From Actinomycetota bacterium (GTDB lineage: Bacteria > Actinomycetota > Actinomycetes > Streptosporangiales > Streptosporangiaceae), in contig DAHWEX010000483.1 of the NCBI GenBank assembly GCA_027326205.1, forward strand, positions 1 through 35,818: a DNA stretch of 35,818 bases, read 5' to 3'. Made by a program: the position numbers and the translations under genes. Below, in pieces: positions 26,376-34,567 of the stretch. The notes under the pieces were generated by a model that saw only the letters and a list, made by a program, of their open reading frames with translations, had not been told where the DNA came from and made no database searches. How positions within the stretch are numbered: the first letter of the stretch is position 1; each line of letters begins with the position of its first letter.

Positions 26376-28715
26376 GTGACCACGCTCAGCGATCCTTTGG
26401 CCCAGGTGCTGGGCAAGAAGGCGAGCGACACGTTCGAGAAGGTCTTCTTCCTGCGGACGGTCGGTGACCTGCTGCGCCATTACCCCCGCCGCTACTACAC
26501 CCGCGGCGAGCTGACCCCGCTCGACTCGCTGCGCGAGGACGACCACGTCACCGTGCTCGCCAAGGTGGCCACGTCCGGGGTGATCGGCGGCCACGTCCCG
26601 GGCCAGCGGCCGAAGGGGCCGCGGGGCCGCGGCGGGCCCAAGCAGCGCCTCGAGGTCATCGTCACCGACGGCACCGGCAAGCTTCAGCTCACGTTCTTCG
26701 CCGGCGTCGGCTTCCACGCGAAGCAACTGCAGCAGGGCACGCTGGCCCTCTTCGCGGGCACGGTGTCGAGCTTCCGCGGGCGCCGCCAGCTTGTGCACCC
26801 CGAGTACGAGCTGCTCCCGGTCTCGGCCGCCGACGACCGGCTGACCACCGAGCTCGCCGAGGAATTCGCCAGGGAACTGATCCCCGTGTACCCGGCGAGC
26901 GCGAAGCTGACCTCCTGGGCGATCTCCCGGCACGTCGCGGAGGTGCTCGAGGCCCTGGACGCCGGCGAGGACCCGCTGCCCGCCGAGGTGCGCGAGAAGC
27001 ACGGCCTGTGGCCGCGGGAACTGGCGATCAGGGCGATTCACCGCCCGACCGACCGCGAGGACCTGCGGCAGGCGCGCAAGCGCCTCAAGTGGGACGAGGC
27101 CTTCACCATGCAGGCCGCGCTGGCCCAGCGGCGGCACGCCGCCGCCGCGATGCCCGCGGTACCGCGCCCGGCCGTCGGCGACGGGATCGCCGCCGCGTTC
27201 GACCAGCGGCTGCCGTTCAGCCTCACCGAGGGGCAGCGGTCGGTCGGCGAGGTCATCGCGCACGACCTGGCCTGCGCCTACCCGATGAACCGGCTGCTCC
27301 AGGGCGAGGTGGGCTCGGGCAAGACCGTGGTCGCGGTGCGGGCCATGCTCCAGGTGGTGGACGCGGGCGGCCAGGCCGCGCTGCTCGCGCCGACCGAGGT
27401 GCTCGCACAGCAGCACTACCGCTCGATCACCGCACTCCTCGGCGAGCTAGGCGAGGCCGGGCAGCTCAGCGGCGGAGAGCGGGCGACCCGGGTGGCGCTG
27501 CTCACCGGCTCGACCGGCGTGCGGGCACGGCGCAGCGCGCTGAGCGACGTGTTCACCGGCGACGCCGGCATCCTCGTCGGCACGCATGCGCTGCTTGAGG
27601 ACCAGGTTCAGTTCGCCGACCTCGGCCTGGTGGTCATCGACGAGCAGCACCGGTTCGGCGTCGAGCAGCGCGACGCGCTCCGGGAGAAGGGCGCGGGCGC
27701 CCGCCCGCACGTCCTGGTGATGACCGCCACCCCGATCCCGCGCACGGTGGCGATGACCGTGTTCGGCGACCTTGAGGTGTCCACGCTGGCGGAGCTCCCC
27801 GCCGGGCGCTCGCCGATCGCGACGCACGTGGTGCCGGCGGTTGAGCGGCCGCACTACCTGGACCGCGCCTGGCAGCGGGTCCGCGAGGAAGTCGCGGCCG
27901 GCCGCCAGGCCTACGTGGTCTGCCCCCGCATCGGCGACGAAGACGGCGGCGGCGACGATGCCCCCGAGCCGGACGACGGGGCTCCGGGTGAGTCACGTGC
28001 GAAAAAAACGCGCACCGGAGCCGCCTCGCCGCCGCCTCCCACCGGGACGCCCCCCCGGACCTCCCGGTGGGAGGAGCAAGACGACGCCGAGGATGCGCGC
28101 CGGCCGCCGCTCGCGGTCCTCGACGTGGCACCGGAGCTCGCAGGTGGCCCGCTGGCCGGGCTGCGCGTCGGCATCATGCACGGCAGGCTCGTCCCCGACG
28201 AGAAGGACCGGGTGATGACCGCCTTCGCCGGCGGCGAGCTCGATGTCCTCGTCTCGACGACGGTGATCGAGGTTGGCGTGGACGTGCCCAACGCGACCGC
28301 CATGGTGATCATGGACGCCGAGCGGTTCGGCGTCTCCCAGCTCCACCAGTTGCGCGGCCGGGTCGGCCGCGGCCGCAACCCGGGCGTGTGCCTGCTCGTG
28401 ACCGAGGCACCGCCGGCCAGTACCGCGCGGGAACGGCTCGACGCGGTCGCCGCGACCGGCGACGGCTTCCAGCTTTCCCGGCTCGACCTGCAGCAGCGCC
28501 GCGAGGGCGACGTGCTCGGCTCCGCCCAGGCGGGCCGCCGCAGCAGCCTGAAGCTGCTGCGCCTGCTCGCGGACGAGGACCTGATCGCGACGGCCCGCGA
28601 GGCCGCGGCGGCACTGGTCGCGGCCGACCCGAAGCTCCAGGCCCACCCGGCGCTGAAGGAGGCGATCGACGACTTCCTCGGCGACCGCCGCGCCGAGTTC
28701 CTGGACAAGGCTTAG
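26376..28715 (+). CDS. recG: ATP-dependent DNA helicase RecG
   Basis: Wedge domain plus helicase motifs LLQGEVGSGKTVVA, LAPTEVLAQQH, VVIDEQHRFGVEQR, VMTATPIPRT, HGRLVPDEKDRVM, VEVGVDVPNATAMVIMDAERFGVSQLHQLRGRVGRG. Confidence 0.97.
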   Translation: MTTLSDPLAQVLGKKASDTFEKVFFLRTVGDLLRHYPRRYYTRGELTPLDSLREDDHVTVLAKVATSGVIGGHVPGQRPKGPRGRGGPKQRLEVIVTDGTGKLQLTFFAGVGFHAKQLQQGTLALFAGTVSSFRGRRQLVHPEYELLPVSAADDRLTTELAEEFARELIPVYPASAKLTSWAISRHVAEVLEALDAGEDPLPAEVREKHGLWPRELAIRAIHRPTDREDLRQARKRLKWDEAFTMQAALAQRRHAAAAMPAVPRPAVGDGIAAAFDQRLPFSLTEGQRSVGEVIAHDLACAYPMNRLLQGEVGSGKTVVAVRAMLQVVDAGGQAALLAPTEVLAQQHYRSITALLGELGEAGQLSGGERATRVALLTGSTGVRARRSALSDVFTGDAGILVGTHALLEDQVQFADLGLVVIDEQHRFGVEQRDALREKGAGARPHVLVMTATPIPRTVAMTVFGDLEVSTLAELPAGRSPIATHVVPAVERPHYLDRAWQRVREEVAAGRQAYVVCPRIGDEDGGGDDAPEPDDGAPGESRAKKTRTGAASPPPPTGTPPRTSRWEEQDDAEDARRPPLAVLDVAPELAGGPLAGLRVGIMHGRLVPDEKDRVMTAFAGGELDVLVSTTVIEVGVDVPNATAMVIMDAERFGVSQLHQLRGRVGRGRNPGVCLLVTEAPPASTARERLDAVAATGDGFQLSRLDLQQRREGDVLGSAQAGRRSSLKLLRLLADEDLIATAREAAAALVAADPKLQAHPALKEAIDDFLGDRRAEFLDKA

Positions 28716-28720
28716 CCGGC

Positions 28721-29371
28721 ATGACGAGGATCATCGCCGGGGCGGCGGGCGGGCGCAGGCTCGGCGTTCCGCCGGGCAACGGCACCCGGCCGACGAGCGA
28801 CCGGGCCAGGGAGGGCCTGTTCTCTTCGGTCATGTCCGAGTTCGGCGGGTTCGACGGGCTGCGGGTGCTGGACCTGTACGCGGGGTCGGGCGCGCTTGGC
28901 CTAGAGGCGCTGTCGCGCGGCGCGGCGCGCGTGCTGCTCGTGGAGTCCGACGCGAGGGCGGCGGCGGTGATCAGGGCCAACGTCAAGGTGGTGGGCCTGC
29001 CCGGCGCGACGGTGGCCACCGACCGGGTGGAGCGCCTGCTCGCCCGCCCGCACGCCGGCGCCGGCTACGACCTCGTGACCGCCGACCCGCCGTACGCGGC
29101 CACCGGCCAGGCCGTCCGAGAGGTCTTGGAACTCCTGGCGAGCGGCGGGTGGCTCGCGGGCGGCGCGCTGGTCGTGGTGGAGCGGGCGACCAGGTCGGGA
29201 CCGGTTGACTGGCCCCCCGGCTACGGTCAGGGAAAGTCGCGCCGGTACGGTGAGGCGACCTTCTGGTATGGCTGGCACGGCAGCGGCGCGGACGCGGGTC
29301 AAACGGAGCAGACGCGGGCAGCCGTGCCGGGGCCGTCGCTTGATACGCCCAGCCGGGCGCATGAGGAGTGA
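28721..29371 (+). CDS. rsmD: 16S rRNA (guanine(966)-N(2))-methyltransferase
   Basis: MTRIIAGAAGGRRLGVPPGNGTRPTSDRAREGLFSSV, VLDLYAGSGALGLEALSRGA, VTADPPY. Confidence 0.95.
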   Translation: MTRIIAGAAGGRRLGVPPGNGTRPTSDRAREGLFSSVMSEFGGFDGLRVLDLYAGSGALGLEALSRGAARVLLVESDARAAAVIRANVKVVGLPGATVATDRVERLLARPHAGAGYDLVTADPPYAATGQAVREVLELLASGGWLAGGALVVVERATRSGPVDWPPGYGQGKSRRYGEATFWYGWHGSGADAGQTEQTRAAVPGPSLDTPSRAHEE

Positions 29372-29377
29372 TGCCGC

Positions 29378-29869
29378 GTGGCGCGAGTGGTTTGCCCTGG
29401 TTCGTTCGACCCGGTGACGAACGGTCACCTGGACATCATCGGCCGTGCAGCCGGCCTGCATGACGAGGTGATCGTCGCCGTTCTCATCAACATCACCAAG
29501 AAGACCCTGTTCACGGTCGACGAGCGGGTCGAGATGCTGGGCGAGGTCACCCGCGGCTACGGCAACGTCCGGGTGGAGCGCTTCCACGGCCTGACCGTGG
29601 ACTTCTGCGTTGCGAACGGCGTCAACATGATCGTGAAGGGCCTGCGGGCGGTCAGCGACTTCGAGTACGAGATGCAGATGGCGCAGATGAACTACCGGCT
29701 CGCCAAGATCGAGACGATGTTCATGACGACCAACCCGCAGTACTCGTTCCTGAGCTCTAGCCTGGTCAAGGAGGTCGCCAAGTACGGCGGCGACGTCAGC
29801 GGCCTGGTGCCGGAACCAGTACTCGGCCGTCTGCACACCCGCCTCGCTGTATCTCTCCCGGGGGAATGA
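29378..29869 (+). CDS. coaD: Pantetheine-phosphate adenylyltransferase
   Basis: [87 protein letters not shown]. Confidence 0.97.
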   Translation: MARVVCPGSFDPVTNGHLDIIGRAAGLHDEVIVAVLINITKKTLFTVDERVEMLGEVTRGYGNVRVERFHGLTVDFCVANGVNMIVKGLRAVSDFEYEMQMAQMNYRLAKIETMFMTTNPQYSFLSSSLVKEVAKYGGDVSGLVPEPVLGRLHTRLAVSLPGE

Positions 29870-29961
29870 TCCCCCCGGGGCCCCCTCGCCGGGGGCTTGG
29901 CCCCGGGACGGCGCCCGCCGCGCCGTGTGCGTATCTGGTGGTTGCGGCTGGCGGTCCGCGG
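29854..29961. repeat. GC-rich mosaic repeat copy at the coaD 3' end
   Basis: tctcccgggggaatgatccccccgggg (same as 17883-17909) followed by ccccctcgccgggggcttggccccgggacggcgcccgccgcgccgtgt...ggtggttgcggctggcggtccgc, clearly related to 15576-15650. Confidence 0.9.
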
Positions 29962-30033
29962 CTTCACCGGAGGAGATGCAGCCGAGTTGGGAATAGCCGA
30001 GGACGCCGGGTACGCTGATCCGTCGGCGAAGGC

Positions 30034-30067
30034 AATCGGCTACACGATAAAATCGGCTACACGATAA
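30034..30067. repeat. Perfect 17-bp tandem duplication upstream of the DUF177-rpmF-rnc genes
   Basis: aatcggctacacgataa repeated exactly back-to-back (30034-30050, 30051-30067). Confidence 0.95.
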
Positions 30068-30070
30068 ACT

Positions 30071-30733
30071 GTGATGTCCAAGGAAAACGATAAATCGGTC
30101 GCGCGCGGGGTGCCCGGTGCACACGGCGAGGATGCGGGTCAGGCAGGTCAGGTGTCGCAAGGCAACAAGCCGCTGCGCCCGCACGTCCGTGGCAGCGGTG
30201 ACTTCACGTTCGACATGCGGGCGCTCGGTAAGCGGCCAGGCGAGTTCAAGGACGAGCACCGTACGGCGGCTGCGCCGGACGGTCTCGGTTCTGGGCTAGT
30301 CTTGGTTCCGGCCGGCAGTGACGTCGCTCTCGACCTGCGGTTCGAGGCGGTGTCCGAGGGGGTGCTTGTCACCGGCTCGGCGACCGCACCGCTCACGGGC
30401 GAGTGCGCGCGCTGCCTGGAGCCGCTGGCCTCGTTGATCGAGGTCGGCTTCCAGGAGCTTTACCGGTACCTGCCGGACCCGGGTGAGGATGAGGACGACG
30501 GCGAGGAGCGTTTCCTCGACGGCGACTTTCTTAACCTGGAGCCGGCGTTCCGTGACGCGGTGGTGCTCGCACTGCCGCTCTCACCGCTCTGCCGGGAGGA
30601 CTGCCCCGGGCTGTGCACCGAGTGCGGCGCGCGGCTCGCGGACGCCGGCCCGGAGCACAGGCACGGCGCCCAGGTGGACCCCCGCTGGGGAGCCCTCGCA
30701 AAGCTTGAACTTAACGACCGAGTAGAAGACTGA
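30071..30733 (+). CDS. YceD / DUF177 family protein
   Basis: [45 protein letters not shown] ... [16 protein letters not shown]; immediately upstream of rpmF. Start may be 30071 or 30074. Confidence 0.92.
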   Translation: MMSKENDKSVARGVPGAHGEDAGQAGQVSQGNKPLRPHVRGSGDFTFDMRALGKRPGEFKDEHRTAAAPDGLGSGLVLVPAGSDVALDLRFEAVSEGVLVTGSATAPLTGECARCLEPLASLIEVGFQELYRYLPDPGEDEDDGEERFLDGDFLNLEPAFRDAVVLALPLSPLCREDCPGLCTECGARLADAGPEHRHGAQVDPRWGALAKLELNDRVED

Positions 30734-30746
30734 CAGGAGAGCCGAA

Positions 30747-30923
30747 GTGGCTGTTCCCAAGCGGCGAATGTCCCGCAGCAACACCCGCTCCCGCCGCGCG
30801 CAGTGGAAAGCTGCCCCGGTGACGCTGGTCGAGTGCCCGCAGTGCCACAGCCAGAAGCTGCCGCACGCCGCCTGCCCGACGTGCGGTACCTACCGCCGCC
30901 GGCAGGTCCTGAATCCGGCCTGA
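30747..30923 (+). CDS. rpmF: 50S ribosomal protein L32
   Basis: Translated by hand (below the ORF-track size cutoff): [61 protein letters not shown] start after aggaga. Confidence 0.95.
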   Translation: MAVPKRRMSRSNTRSRRAQWKAAPVTLVECPQCHSQKLPHAACPTCGTYRRRQVLNPA

Positions 30924-30947
30924 GCCTGCATGTAACGGGGAGCGCCG

Positions 30948-31835
30948 GTGAGCGGACGACGTAATGACGGGGAAAGTACCCAGGCGGGCGACCCCGCCGA
31001 ACTGTCGTGCGCTCTCGGCGTGCCCATCACCGCCGAAACCCTTGAGCGTGCGCTGACCCACCGGTCGTACGCCTACGAAAACGGCGGCCTGCCGACCAAC
31101 GAGCGGCTTGAGTTCCTCGGTGACTCGGTGCTGAGCCTGGTGGTCACGACCACCCTGTACAGCGGCAACCCCGACCTGCCCGAGGGCCAGCTGGCCAAGC
31201 TGCGCGCGGCCGTGGTCCAGATGAACGCGCTCGCCGAGGTGGCCCGCGATCTGCACCTTGGCTCGTTCGTCAAGCTCGGGCGGGGCGAGGAGGGGACTGG
31301 CGGCCGGGACAAGCCGTCGATCCTCGCCGACACGCTTGAGGCCGTGATCGGCGCGACGTACATCGACTGCGGGCTCGGCGCGGCCAGCGACCTCGTCCAC
31401 CGGCTCTTCGACCCGGTCATCGCGCGGTCCTCGCTGCTCGGCGCGGGCCTCGACTGGAAGACGTCGTTGCAGGAGCTGACCGCCGACCGCAGCCTCGGCG
31501 TGCCCGAGTACGTGGTGCGGGACAGTGGGCCCGATCACCAGAAGCTGTTCCGCGCCATCGTCAAGGTGGGCAGCCACGAACTCGGCACCGGTGAGGGCCG
31601 CTCGAAGAAGGCCGCCGAGCAGTTGGCGGCCGAGGTCGCCTACCGCACGATCACCGCGGAACAGGATTCCGGACGAGTCGGCGCCCCGCCCAACGCCGCA
31701 CCCGCTGCGCTGGATCCGGGGGACGCGGCCGTCAACGGCGGTGTCGCGGCCGACGGCAGGCCCCCCGTCCTGCGCGACGCGGTCCCGCCGCAGCCGTTCT
31801 CGCCCTACCCGGCCCCCGGCTCTCCGGCCCCGTAA
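30948..31835 (+). CDS. rnc: Ribonuclease III
   Basis: [50 protein letters not shown], ds[65 protein letters not shown] start. Confidence 0.96.
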   Translation: MSGRRNDGESTQAGDPAELSCALGVPITAETLERALTHRSYAYENGGLPTNERLEFLGDSVLSLVVTTTLYSGNPDLPEGQLAKLRAAVVQMNALAEVARDLHLGSFVKLGRGEEGTGGRDKPSILADTLEAVIGATYIDCGLGAASDLVHRLFDPVIARSSLLGAGLDWKTSLQELTADRSLGVPEYVVRDSGPDHQKLFRAIVKVGSHELGTGEGRSKKAAEQLAAEVAYRTITAEQDSGRVGAPPNAAPAALDPGDAAVNGGVAADGRPPVLRDAVPPQPFSPYPAPGSPAP

Positions 31836-32028
31836 CACCCCCGGCCCTAGCCTGGCCCTGCCTCCACAGCTCCCCGCCCCCACCACCCCGCCCCGGAAAA
31901 CCAGTCATGGCTCCGTGTCAGTCCCCACCCGCCCGGGGGCCACACCAGCCTACGGGTTAGGTCCGACATTCGATCTTCGAAATGGCGCTGGCCTGGGCTT
32001 TTGGCCAAGGGCGTCGCGCCTGGGTTTG

Positions 32029-32136
32029 GTGGCGGACGCCAGCCTAGTGGCGGACGCCAGCCTAGTGGTAGAGGTCAGCCTTGCCGCGAATACCAGCCTA
32101 GCCGCAGGCGCCCGGTTAGCCGCAGCCGCCCGGTCG
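32029..32136. repeat. 18-bp periodic degenerate tandem array (about 6 units)
   Basis: gtggcggacgccagccta x2 (exact), then gtggtagaggtcagcctt, gccgcgaataccagccta, gccgcaggcgcccggtta, gccgcagccgcccggtcg in the same 18-bp register. Confidence 0.85.
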
Positions 32137-32186
32137 GCTTCTTGACCCGTCGCCGAGCTAACCGCCGGAGGCTTTCGGCTGCGCCG

Positions 32187-32218
32187 CTGGTTGGCTGCGC
32201 GACTGGTTGGCTGCGCTG
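32187..32218. repeat. 16-bp tandem repeat
   Basis: ctggttggctgcgcga / ctggttggctgcgctg. Confidence 0.85.
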
Positions 32219-32279
32219 TCCCGGGAGCACGTGCCTCCCGCTGCTCATGATCACTTCTCACGATCAAGATCACTTATTG

Positions 32280-32329
32280 AAGATCTATGGCTTTTCGGCC
32301 CCCCTGGGGGCCGAAAAGCCATAGATCTT
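32280..32329. repeat. Perfect 50-bp palindrome (24-bp arms, 2-nt centre)
   Basis: AAGATCTATGGCTTTTCGGCCCCC-ct-GGGGGCCGAAAAGCCATAGATCTT. Confidence 0.95.
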
Positions 32330-32610
32330 GCCGGAAGGATCTTGCTTGGCGGCGGCGGCAGTCAGCGGAGGACCGTCTTGGCCACGGTGAACGGAAGGCG
32401 GTCTTGGCCGCCGCCAGCGGGGAGAGGCGTGTCAGCGGGCTGTCACGGAATATGGGGACGGACCTCCGGCTTGACAGGGAATATCGCGTCGGGACTGACA
32501 GGGAGTCGCGCGGAGCGCTAAGACTGGCGGAGCGTCAGAACTGGCCGGGCTAGGACTGGCGGCGCTGGAACTGCCGAGGAGCGGTCGCCGCGTGGCGGCC
32601 TGGAGGTGCC

Positions 32611-33588
32611 GTGCCTGAGTTGCCTGAGGTGGAGACGGTCCGCGAGGGCCTTGAGCGGCATGTCGTGGGGCGGACCGTCGCGAGCGCCGCGGTGCTGAAC
32701 GCCCGGGCGGTGCGCCGGGACCTCGCCGGATCCGAAGGGTTCGCCGCCGCGATGGCCGGCCGCACGTTCCTGCGCGCGGAACGCCGCGGCAAGTACCTCT
32801 GGTTCCCTCTCGGCGACGGAGTCACGCAACCCGGCCGCGTCGCCAGGCAGGACGGCCCCCCGTCCCCCGGGGAAACGCCCCCGGCGCACCTTCCGCCGGG
32901 CCGCGACTCGCCGCCGGGCCGCGACTCGCCGCCGGAGGCACCGCAGGAGGCGCTGCTCGCGCACCTCGGGATGAGCGGCCAACTGCTGGTCGGCGACCCT
33001 GACCGCCCGCTGTCGCCGCATGTCCGCGCGCGCTTCACGTTCGCCGATGACGGCCCCGACCTGCGCTTCACCGACCAGCGCACGTTCGGCCACCTGATGG
33101 TGACCCAGCTTGCCGACCCTGACGACCACGCGCGGGCCGTGCCGGCGCCGATCAGGCACATCGCGCCGGACCCGCTGGAAGACGCCTTCGACCCGAAGGA
33201 CTTCGCGGCGCGGCTAGCCCGCAAGAAGACCCAGGTCAAGCGCGCGCTCCTGGACCAGTCGCTGGTCAGCGGCATCGGCAACATCTACGCCGACGAGGCG
33301 CTGTGGCGCGCGAAGCTGCACTGGGCGCGGCCGGCGGACACCCTCGCCCGCGCCGAAGTGTCCCGGCTGCTTGCGGCGGTTCGCGAGGTACTCACCGAGG
33401 CGCTCAAGGCAGGCGGCACGTCCTTCGACGCGCTGTACGTGAACGTGAACGGTGAGAGCGGCTACTTCGACCGTTCGCTCAACGCCTACGGCCGTGCGGG
33501 CGAGCCGTGCGGCCGCTGTGCCGCCCCGATCAGCCGTGCCTCGTTCATGAACCGCTCCTCCTACTTCTGCCCCCGCTGCCAGCGGTGA
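32611..33588 (+). CDS. mutM: Formamidopyrimidine-DNA glycosylase
   Basis: [61 protein letters not shown]-terminal zinc finger [29 protein letters not shown] start. Confidence 0.96.
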   Translation: MPELPEVETVREGLERHVVGRTVASAAVLNARAVRRDLAGSEGFAAAMAGRTFLRAERRGKYLWFPLGDGVTQPGRVARQDGPPSPGETPPAHLPPGRDSPPGRDSPPEAPQEALLAHLGMSGQLLVGDPDRPLSPHVRARFTFADDGPDLRFTDQRTFGHLMVTQLADPDDHARAVPAPIRHIAPDPLEDAFDPKDFAARLARKKTQVKRALLDQSLVSGIGNIYADEALWRAKLHWARPADTLARAEVSRLLAAVREVLTEALKAGGTSFDALYVNVNGESGYFDRSLNAYGRAGEPCGRCAAPISRASFMNRSSYFCPRCQR

Positions 33589-33758
33589 GTGGCCGCGGCG
33601 CCGCGTGAGCGGGCGGACCACAAGCTGACGGCTCGCGCTAGGGGTTTGGCGCTTCGCATTGCGTGAGGTCGGTCACCCTTCGTAGGCCACTGGTAGGATC
33701 GCACAAGCAAAAAGACGCTAGATGTAGGGGTTTTGCGCGGAGATCGTGCGGAGATCAT

Positions 33759-33787
33759 TTGTTTGCTGAGGGCATCTTTGGTAAGAT
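33759..33787 (+). promoter_or_regulatory. Putative sigma70-type promoter for the small coiled-coil gene
   Basis: TTGTTT (33759-33764) - 17 nt - TAAGAT (33782-33787). Confidence 0.55.
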
Positions 33788-33928
33788 TGGCTGCATAACG
33801 GGTGACAGGGCTGTTCTCAACTTGACCTCTAAAGATCATGGTGAGACCCTGTACCTGTTGCCCGCACGCATGGGCGTGCGGTTCACATTGTGCCCACTCT
33901 GGTCACTCAGTGTGGAGGACCTTTCACC

Positions 33929-34123
33929 ATGTCGAAGGCTCTATTCGGCCACGTCGGTGGCCCCGATCCGCGTATGGTCTCGGAAATGCGCCGTCTCCAG
34001 CAGCGCGTTCGCGACCTGGAAGCCGAGCTTGTGCGGCTCCAGGAAGAGAACGATGCCCTTGCCGCTGGGCTGACGCACGATGAGGACGTGCTGGTTCTGG
34101 ACCGCGAGCCCGCGCTTGCCTGA
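33929..34123 (+). CDS. Small (64 aa) coiled-coil protein of unknown function
   Basis: MSKALFGHVGGPDPRMVSEMRRLQQRVRDLEAELVRLQEENDALAAGLTHDEDVLVLDREPALA; gtggagga SD upstream; heptad-like L/V pattern. Confidence 0.8.
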   Translation: MSKALFGHVGGPDPRMVSEMRRLQQRVRDLEAELVRLQEENDALAAGLTHDEDVLVLDREPALA

Positions 34124-34216
34124 CGATCTCAGGTAGCCCGCAAGGGTTCCTGGAGTCAGGGAAGCGCCGCTCGGCCCGCTACTGGCGGGTCCGTCAAGGC
34201 AACCTCAGAAACGAAC

Positions 34217-34243
34217 AAGGGACGTCCTTCTCAGACGTCCCTT
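34217..34243. terminator. Terminator-like hairpin downstream of the small coiled-coil gene
   Basis: AAGGGACGTC-cttctca-GACGTCCCTT, 10-bp perfect arms, with flanking AACGA/TCGTT pairing. Confidence 0.7.
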
Positions 34244-34567
34244 ACTCGTTGTTTCCGGCATAGCGTCCGTTATGGGCGCTATGTGCCGGTGGCCCGCTGT
34301 GCGAAGAGTATTCGCGTGCCCAAAATGAGCCGGCCCTTTTCGCCGGGTCGGCCATGTGTGGCGTAAAACACACTCCGCGGATTCGCGGGCCGCTCTCTCC
34401 CGAGCCCGTTTTACCCTGGCGATCATCGATTTGTCGCCTGATGTTCAAGGGTTTTGCCCGTTCCCGCGCCGTTTCCGGCGGTCAGCCGCCCGGAGCGGTA
34501 GCCTTCGGGTGGCGGTGCCGTTCGCGGGACGCGCATCGCGCGGCGTTTCGGGGGAAGAGGAGGGCGC

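Noticed and set aside
31525-32145. Hexapeptide-repeat-like protein (LVADAS...) encoded by ORF 31525..32145
   Set aside because: Starts out of frame inside rnc, lacks an SD, and the repeats are explained by an 18-bp tandem array; kept only as a DNA-repeat finding.
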